Assembly (NCBI GenBank): GCA_037013685.1
Contig: CM072908.1
Span: forward strand, 6,585,001 to 6,649,000
Direction: 5' to 3'
Length of the DNA stretch: 64,000 nt
Origin: Acridotheres tristis
Taxonomy: Eukaryota; Chordata; Aves; Passeriformes; Sturnidae
A program made the translations under genes and the position numbers. Numbering within the stretch: position 1 is the first letter of the stretch; each line of letters opens with the position of its first letter. The notes below the pieces were generated by a model. That model saw only the letters and a list, made by a program, of their open reading frames with translations, was not told where the DNA came from and did not search any database. Shown here piece after piece: positions 11,417 to 64,000 of the stretch.

Positions 11417-13690
11417 GGTGCACCTGGAGGTGAGGAGCTCCTCTGGAACTGCACCGGCCCAAATTCAAACCCTTCTCAACAGAACAGACTTCCTCTCAAC
11501 TGTTACATCTGCCTTCTCCAGTTCTTGTTTCAAAAGTTCCCAGCAAGTTTCTTTTAGATCTTGAACCTTCCCCAGCATGAGAATATCACCTCTTATCCTA
11601 TTTTTTCAAAGAATCCTAAAGCATCCCTTGTGTCATTTCCCCACTGGATACTAATACACTCTCGCTCTCCTCTTTTCCAAAGAATACACATGCAGCTTCT
11701 CCCATAGATTTAAATAACATCAATCACCTCCCACACATATATTTTTTATTTATTTTCTGCCAAGATCTGCACAGGAAGGCAGCAGTGTAGGAGTTATCTG
11801 CTTGTCATGGTTGACACAGCCTCGGTGTGGGCCCCCACTCCCTGTTTCCTGTACTTCCAGAACAATTCTTTCCTGTTGCAGAGAGCTCAGACCTGGGTGG
11901 GAACCTCCAACTCTCAATCTCCACTCCTGTGTGTTGAGTTTTTCCTGCAAACATAAGCCACATTCACCAACAGACATTGATGCTTCTCTCTTTGAAAACC
12001 TTTTAGCTATCCAAGCAACAACAACAACAAAAAAACCCAACAAAAGTCTGAGGAGAAAGAAGCCCCTCCTCAGCAGGACTTTGCCCTGAAATGGGAAAGG
12101 TGCCAGTGACTCCATTAAGCCTCCTGTGCTGTCCTTATTGATTTGATGTGGAGTCTGTGCTCTGTGCAGTCAGATGCTGTGGGGTGAGCAATCCTCTGAG
12201 GCTGAGCTGACTTGCATTAGGAGGGATGGTTTGTGCTGCAGTGAAACATCCTGCAGCCTTTCCACGGGGATCACATCCACGTCAATTAGCACGTTCTGTG
12301 CCTGTGCTGATGGATTTCCACGCTGCTTTGCTTGGATTCAGTGTGTGGTGCTGCTGGTTCCAGCTGTCAGGTATGGCTGGTTGAAGCAGAACTTGGAAAA
12401 ATGGGACAAGATGTGTCACAGCTCATTGTGCTAATTCTGCTCTAAGCTGCTTTTGCCTTGAACATCAAGTTTGCCCCAAAAATCTCGGCCGGAAAGCACT
12501 TGCATGGAAACACTGACCTGAGTTTTTGCCAAGTCTGAAATCCCAGGCAAAAGCAGTGCTCTGACATTTCATGTCTCTATTTTCTCTGTACTATTTTGTG
12601 ATCATTTTATAGAATAGTAGAAAGAGAAAACCTCCTTGTGCTGTATTGATGAGGTTGTCTAATGAATAAGCCCATGAAGAAGTGCTATTTTTCAGCCTTT
12701 TAGTCTGTTTTTCCATTCGTCCATGTCTCTGGCTAATTCTATACAGATTCTAACTACTGAACCGTGACCATTGTATTAAGAAAGAATCCAGGCAGACCCT
12801 TACAATTCTTTTGGCTGGTATATTAGCAGGCTTCAAATGAAGTGCAACGTGTCAAGGAAAAAGTAAGGGAATGGAAAGTTTTGTTTCTTTCTGCTGTATT
12901 TAATCAGCTTCTCCTTGATTCTTTTTTAATGACAAGCCACAGACATTATTGCTAGTTAATGACCAAGTTTGACAAGAATGTCCTCAATATTTTCTTTGCT
13001 CAGGCTAAAGACAGCTCCTGTCTCTCAGGTTTTCTGAGCTGAAAATACAAAGTTAAAGGAGCAGCTGCAAGAAGAGGAATAAAGTGTCCTAGGATACAGC
13101 TAAAGGGATCCCTGCAGTGCATGGACATCCTGGGCTGCTGCTGGATTTATCCTTTCCATTAACCAAAGGAGCAGATCTGCTTGGGTGCTGATGGAGTGGA
13201 AAAAATTCTGGTTCAACACCCTTAGTGCAGGGAGGGGAATGCCTCAAACCTCTCACTAAATGGGGCTATGTTATTTTTCATTAAATGTGGTATTTGGAGT
13301 TACTCATCAGTTCCTGCAGGAAATGGGGAAACTCGAAAAACTTTTCAATTCCAAGAGTACACTCAGCAAAGCTGCTTTGGATGGGGGACTTTTTTATTGT
13401 TTGTGTGCTATTTTGACACTGTGTACAAATATCTCCATAGTGAGAACTATCTGTGGCTTGAACATAGAATTCCAAGACATTGGGTAGTGTTGTAGGTACC
13501 TTTTTCCTATATTAGTTTCCAAGAAACACTCGGTTTTCAGCCTCAAACCAAGTGATGCTGCTGTTTTACTGACTCTGACTAATAAAACCCAGCAAGCTAA
13601 ACTTTACCATTGCTGGAAGACTCTTGCAGCAATAAATTCAATTTATGAGAAGTCCTAATAAAAAGTTTACATATCTTTCAAGTGCCATGA

Positions 13691-13747
13691 AATAAAATGG
13701 GCAATCTGACCAAAAAAAAAAAAAAAGAAAAAAGAAAAAGAAAAAAA
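13691..13747 (+). repeat. A-rich tract preceded by AATAAA
   Basis: AATAAA at 13691-13696 is followed 15 bp later by an A-run of 15 (13712-13726), then interrupted A/G sequence to 13747. That arrangement is what the 3' end of a retroposed mRNA looks like. I could not recognise a parent gene in the preceding sequence and saw no clear target-site duplication, so it may equally be a simple A-rich repeat. Confidence 0.45.
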
Positions 13748-14292
13748 GCTCAAGATGTTTCTTTCTTTATTAAAAAAAAAGACTATTCAGTGAAGCATGA
13801 AGGTTTTCTCTCAGACCTTGCTCCTCAGCATGTTCTCCCAGTCACCCTTGGTCCTGGATAAATGCTGGAATAAACAAAATAAATAGCATTTCACCACACA
13901 TGCAGGAGGATAAAATAAAAACCACATCGAGCTGGACCAGAAATGCTTCAGGAAGTTCTGGCTGAACGTGAAAAGTACTTTGTAATGCTAATAAGTGTTT
14001 ATCCTTTTGCTTCCTCAAATGTAATCAAATGTACAGGGAAAGCACATGGATTTTAGAGCTGCTGATTGCAGGATCAAAAGCCTTGTTATTAATTGCACAT
14101 GAATCTGATGTTGTTGGGCCGTTAAGATGTCAACTGACATCATTATTTGCTTCCTTTGTTTATAGACCCTGGTTTTAGGGAGGGGTAATGCCTGCAGGAA
14201 CCCTTTGGACTGCTCTTTGCTGTAGGTGGGTGATTCATGCCAGCAGGTTTGGGAAATGCCTGAGGCACAGGTAACACTCCCTCACAGCACTT

Positions 14293-14490
14293 GGATTCAT
14301 GGAACATCCCTGAATTTGCTGCATTTGGTGTGAACCCCTCCATAAATCCCAACAGAAAGTGGGATAGTGCTGACATTCATGGAACATCCCTGAATTTGCT
14401 GCATTTGGGGTCAACCCCTCCACAAATCCCAGCAGAAGGTGGAAGGTGGGATGGTGCTGACATTCATGGACCTTTTCCCTGCTGGGATCC
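14293..14490. repeat. Tandem repeat, unit about 80-87 bp, two full copies plus a partial
   Basis: ATTCATGGAACATCCCTGAA starts at 14295 and again at 14375 (period 80), and the third copy starts at 14462 (period 87) before diverging. The two full copies share TTTGCTGCATTTGG, AACCCCTCCA and AAATCCCA blocks. The extra 7 bp in copy 2 is a small internal duplication of GGAAGGT. I do not recognise a transposon family. Confidence 0.85.
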
Positions 14491-15771
14491 ACTCCCCACC
14501 CCAAACTGCAGCCTGCCTGCAACAGTCTGGTCCTACATCTTAATACACAAACAACCAAAAATCCCTGAAACATGGCCTGCTATAAACAAGCAAAGCAAAC
14601 AGCTGGTCCTCATTTGAAAAAAAAAGATGTGACATCAATTTCAAAATGAATCTGCAGATCTTCTTAATGCAAATATTTCTAGGGAAACATAGAGCAGCTG
14701 TTTATTCTTCTTTATACCTATTAGGAGGAAAACAAAATCCAGGATGCTTATATTTCTTCCAGTAAGAAAAACATCCTCTTGGCCTCGACATTCATTTAGA
14801 GCTCAAAGTGTTTGAAGTATACTGTGCTGCCTAATTCTGCTATTGCTGTGCTGCTCCAGCAAGAAGCTAGGAGCTGGTTCTGTTCAAAACTAAAAGCTAC
14901 TACGAGTTGTCGTTGAATTCTTTGCATGAATTTTGTGACAGAAAGAGGGAATTTTAGAGGCATTTTCAAATTTATCAATTCCAGCCTCCCAGCCCTGAGG
15001 AGTACACGTATATTAGATGTGTGGATCCCTGGAAAATGAATGAAAAATGTGGCCTGCGTAATGAACAGGTTTGCTTTTCTTAATTACTGCTGAGAGGCAG
15101 CTCTGAGGGAGTGCAAGGACTGGAGGAGGACCTGGGGACCGCAAAATAGGAGCCATTTGGGATTGCTGCATCTCTCAAAGCGGGTTGAAGGAGGTTAGGC
15201 TGAGGAGTAGTGGCAAAGAACTGAATTTGGGGTCTCTTGAGCCTTCTGAGGTCATGTGGCTGCTCTCCCAGATGTGGAAGGATAATTTCCCACATTTGGG
15301 TTTGTTTGGTACTAGTTATTGATGGAGTTTTCTGTGGTTTTGTGTTTCTGTAAAGTAATACAGCTCCTGCTTTTCCTGAGATCGTTCTACTGTTTTCTCT
15401 CCTCCCTTCCCAGGTTCATTTTGTTCCTGCGCTGAAAACACCACTGAGAGCTGTTCCGTCTGCATGGGCTCCATTGTGGTGCAAATTCACGTGGTGCAGT
15501 CCTGTCTCTGGCTATTGTAACCCGATCCGTGTCCTAGCTGTGCACTCCCCTGCAAATCGGAGTTGTCCTTTGCAGACTGAAAGCTTGGCTAGTTTGTCCC
15601 GTTAAGGAGCAGTCAGAGCTGTTACCTCCTGCCAGGGGCTGTTTGGTATCTGATAGCTGAGAACGTTCAGTGTCCAGTCACAAAAACCTGCGATAATGTG
15701 TGAGTGCAACGGCACAGCTTGGCCTGGGACATCTTCCCCCGGGGGGGACGTGCCACAGTGTTAAATCCCAG

Positions 15772-16750
15772 GGAAAAGCCCTGTGTGACTCCTGTGCCTG
15801 TGACATCCAAAGGAAAAGCCCTCTGTGACTGCCCTGTGTCTGTGACATCCAAAGGAAAAGCCCTCTGTGACTGCCCTGTGTCTGTGACATCCAAAGGAAA
15901 AGCCCTGTGTGACTGCCCTGTGTCTGTGACATCCAAAGGAAAAGCCCTCTGTGACTGCCCTGTGTCTGTGACATCCAAAGGAAAAGCCCTCTGTGACTGC
16001 CCTGTGCCTGTGACATCCAAAGGAAAAGCCCTCTGTGACTGCCCTGTGCCTGTGACATCCAAAGGAAAAGCCCTCTGTGACTGCCCTGTGTCTGTGACAT
16101 CCAAAGGAAAAGCCCTGTGTGACTGCCCTGTGTCTGTGACATCCAAAGGAAAAGCCCTGTGTGACTGCCCTGTGTCTGTGACATCCAAAGGAAAAGCCCT
16201 GTGTGACTGCCCTGTGTCTGTGACATCCAAAGGAAAAGCCCTGTGTGACTGCCCTGTGTCTGTGACATCCAAAGGAAAAGCCCTCTGTGACTGCCCTGTG
16301 TCTGTGACATCCAAAGGAAAAGCCCTGTGTGACTGCCCTGTGTCTGTGACATCCAAAGGAAAAGCCCTGTGTGACTGCCCTGTGTCTGTGACATCCAAAG
16401 GAAAAGCCCTGTGTGACTGCCCTGTGTCTGTGACATCCAAAGGAAAAGCCCTGTGTGACTGCCCTGTGTCTGTGACATCCAAAGGAAAAGCCCTGTGTGA
16501 CTGCCCTGTGTCTGTGACATCCAAAGGAAAAGCCCTGTGTGACTGCCCTGTGTCTGTGACATCCAAAGGAAAAGCCCTGTGTGACTGCCCTGTGTCTGTG
16601 ACATCCAAAGGAAAAGCCCTCTGTGACTGCCCTGTGTCTGTGACATCCAAAGGAAAAGCCCTGTGTGACTGCCCTGTGTCTGTGACATCCAAAGGAAAAG
16701 CCCTGTGTGACTGCCCTGTGTCTGTGACATCCAAAGGAAAAGCCCTGTAT
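15772..16750. repeat. 42-bp minisatellite, 23 units
   Basis: The unit begins TGTGACATCCAAAGGAAAAG and continues CCCTGTGTGACTGCCCTGTG then TC, 42 bp in all. The word CATCC starts at 15804 and recurs 23 times, the last at 16728, exactly 22 x 42 = 924 bp apart, so no unit carries an indel. Two variant sites are visible: CCCTGTG versus CCCTCTG (the C form follows CATCC copies 1, 2, 4-7, 12 and 20) and GTGTC versus GTGCC (only near the left end). Variants crowd into the left third; the right part is nearly homogeneous. A diverged partial unit (39 bp spacing) precedes the array. Because 42 is divisible by three and the unit lacks stops in several frames, long open frames of 360-406 codons run through it on both strands; these are repeat artefacts. 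It ends about 1.2 kb upstream of the CAPZB start codon. Confidence 0.97.
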
Positions 16751-17177
16751 GATTCCCATGTTGGCATTTCCAGCTCCCACAGCACAAGGAGGGAAAGGCT
16801 TTTGGCTCCCCAGGGCCAAGTCTGCAGCACAGAGTCCCAAAGATTTTTTGGGGTCCTGGCAACAAACCTGGGCTGAAACAAGGCCTGACCTGTTCCAAAA
16901 GAAGCTGCAGAGGAAGGCGTTGTTGCTTAATGAATCCTTGTCTTCCTGGGATAATTGTCTTTTTTAGCTCTGAGATTCCCCCATGAAGGACAAGTCAGGA
17001 GTCTGGAATTTGAATGTCTTACCTGAAATCATTGTATGTGAGCTAGTCCAGTAGAAGGAAAAAATGGTTTTTTTGGGACAGCCTGAGCAAAGATAAATGT
17101 TTTATTAATACATATACCCTGATTTTGGAGATCCTGCTTCAGGTCACCTCCAGGGGACTTTGCCTTTGTGGCAGAGT

Positions 17178-17236
17178 GTGTGGGATTGGATTAGATGTCT
17201 GCTGAGGTCCCTTCCAACCCTAACAAATCTGTGATC
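17178..17236 (+). mobile_element. CR1 LINE, 3'-tail fragment
   Basis: A short remnant contains GGATTGGATTAGATGTCTGC, GAGGTCCCTTCCAACCCTAA and a CTGTGATCCTGT tail, as at CR1 3' ends. About 60 bp. Confidence 0.7.
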
Positions 17237-17670
17237 CTGTTATCCCTGTCCCAACTGCCTGAGCCCTGGAGGCATCCAACTGTGTCAGTGTCTTCCAGCG
17301 GGTACCTCCCAGACAACACCGAATACTTCCTTTTGAAAATAATTAATAATTATCTCTGACCTTAAGCAGCTGGAGGCTGCCTATTTATTCACATCACTTT
17401 AGACCTGGGAGATGTGTTACAGGCATGTATAAAATGCAGTTTACCTGTGTAAAACTCAGCTTTAGGGTGACGAGTTTGCTACTCGTTACCTCTCCTGGGT
17501 GGCGTTTGCCGTGCTACCCGCCTACCTAGTGCTGTCTTTCGTTTAAACTTAGACAAATGTATTTAAAAGGAACGACGTTACCACTCGTATGCTCCGGGAC
17601 CGACTGAGGGCCGGAGCCGAGCTGCTGGCGCGCCCTCCGCAGGCCCCGCCCCCGGGCCCGCCCTCGAGCT

Positions 17671-17678
17671 CTGATTGG
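17671..17678 (-). promoter_or_regulatory. Inverted CCAAT box 1 (CTGATTGG)
   Basis: CTGATTGG is the reverse complement of CCAATCAG, the preferred NF-Y site. It lies about 300 bp upstream of the CAPZB start codon. Confidence 0.65.
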
Positions 17679-17817
17679 CCGCCGTGCTCACCCCCGCGCT
17701 GCAGTTGGTGCCGCCGTCTGCTCCGTCCCCCCCGCGCCGGTGGCGTGGTTCGCTCCGCTCCGCCCACCCGCCCCGCCGCCGCGCATCCATACTTGGCGAT
17801 GGCCGGCGAGCCGCGCG

Positions 17818-17825
17818 CTGATTGG
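17818..17825 (-). promoter_or_regulatory. Inverted CCAAT box 2 (CTGATTGG) beside a GC box
   Basis: A second identical CTGATTGG is followed within about 15 bp by GGGGCGGGGCC (17840-17850), an Sp1-type site. The pair lies about 130-150 bp upstream of the CAPZB start codon, a typical place for a core-proximal NF-Y/Sp1 module. Confidence 0.7.
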
Positions 17826-17866
17826 CGGGGAGCGGCGCGGGGGCGGGGCCGGCGGCGCTGACCCGG

Positions 17867-17975
17867 ATGTTCACTGCCGGGCGGCGGCGGAAGCGGACGG
17901 GCCGCGGCGTCGAAGCGACAGGGACGGACCGGGAGGCGCCGCCGTTCTACCGCCCCGCGCACCCGCCCAGCCGAC

Positions 17976-17978
<3 letters not shown>
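17867..17978 (+). other. Possible upstream ORF crossing the CAPZB start codon
   Basis: An ATG at 17867 (weak context, C at -3 and T at +4) opens a frame that stays open through exon 1, in a different frame from CAPZB. After splicing to exon 2 the junction reads ATG-AGTGA. The upstream frame then reads GAG and stops at TGA (32384-32386), 38 codons in total. It would overlap the CAPZB start by 8 nt. It matters only if transcription begins upstream of 17867, which I cannot tell. Confidence 0.4.

Positions 17979-64000
<46,022 letters not shown>

Larger units (their letters stand above)
8281..17539. other. Intergenic region between the MICOS10 and CAPZB promoters
   Basis: This region separates the two divergent genes. 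It contains CR1 pieces at 8384-8575, 8786-8992, 10951-11416 and 17178-17236. It also contains an ~80-bp tandem repeat at 14293-14490, an A-rich tract at 13712-13747 and a 42-bp minisatellite at 15772-16750. The stretches 8993-10950, 11417-13690, 13748-14292, 14491-15771 and 16751-17177 show no coding exon, RNA gene or known repeat that I can recognise. Short open frames occur but look random in composition and have no conserved signature. Confidence 0.7.

Noticed and set aside
14235..14573. Minus-strand open frame with a repeated HECQH...SGMF motif
   Set aside because: The peptide repeat simply translates the 80-bp tandem DNA repeat; the 80- and 87-bp periods are not both multiples of three, so the copies shift frame.
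15772..16750. CRISPR-like array
   Set aside because: Units are contiguous and near-identical with no unique spacers, and the genome is vertebrate.
15667..16898. Open frames of about 360-406 codons on both strands over the 42-bp repeat
   Set aside because: They exist because the repeat unit is a multiple of three and lacks stop codons; four frames are open at once and none has flanking gene structure.

Overview
The window looks like nuclear DNA from a bird, probably a songbird. It carries many 5'-truncated copies of CR1, the dominant avian LINE, and two vertebrate genes whose coding exons can be read directly. In mammals these two genes, MICOS10 (MIC10, formerly MINOS1) and CAPZB (F-actin-capping protein beta subunit), also sit next to each other. 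No bacterial, viral or organellar genes are visible, and most long open frames here are artefacts of repeats or GC-rich DNA.

Layout. 1-7806 is the start of MICOS10 intron 1 (gene on the minus strand) and holds two CR1 copies. 7807-7873 is the coding part of MICOS10 exon 1, inside a CpG-island promoter (about 7140-8280) with two perfect TCTCGCGAGA boxes, a near-palindromic RFX X-box and a YY1-like site over the start codon. 8280-17540 is the intergenic space between the two divergent promoters. It holds four CR1 pieces, an ~80-bp tandem repeat, an A-tract with an upstream AATAAA, and a regular 23-unit, 42-bp minisatellite (15772-16750). 17540-18430 is the CAPZB CpG-island promoter. CAPZB then runs on the plus strand to the window end.

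CAPZB exons are: exon 1 (only the ATG is coding, 17976-17978), exon 2 (32382-32471), exon 3 (43372-43493), exon 4 (48997-49110), exon 5 (62467-62608) and exon 6 (63127-63243). All have GT/AG borders and compatible phases. They join to residues 1-196 of a protein normally 272-277 residues long; the rest lies beyond the window. The introns contain many CR1 fragments, a ~63-bp minisatellite in intron 2, and a ~1.15-kb TG/TCTG repeat starting only 26 nt after the exon 4 donor.

The two genes share no pathway: MICOS10 shapes mitochondrial cristae and CAPZB caps actin barbed ends. The most notable items are the long TG tract beside a splice site, the phase-perfect 42-bp minisatellite upstream of CAPZB, the compact MICOS10 promoter motif cluster, and a possible upstream ORF that would cross the CAPZB start codon and end just inside exon 2. 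I found no convincing novel protein-coding system.
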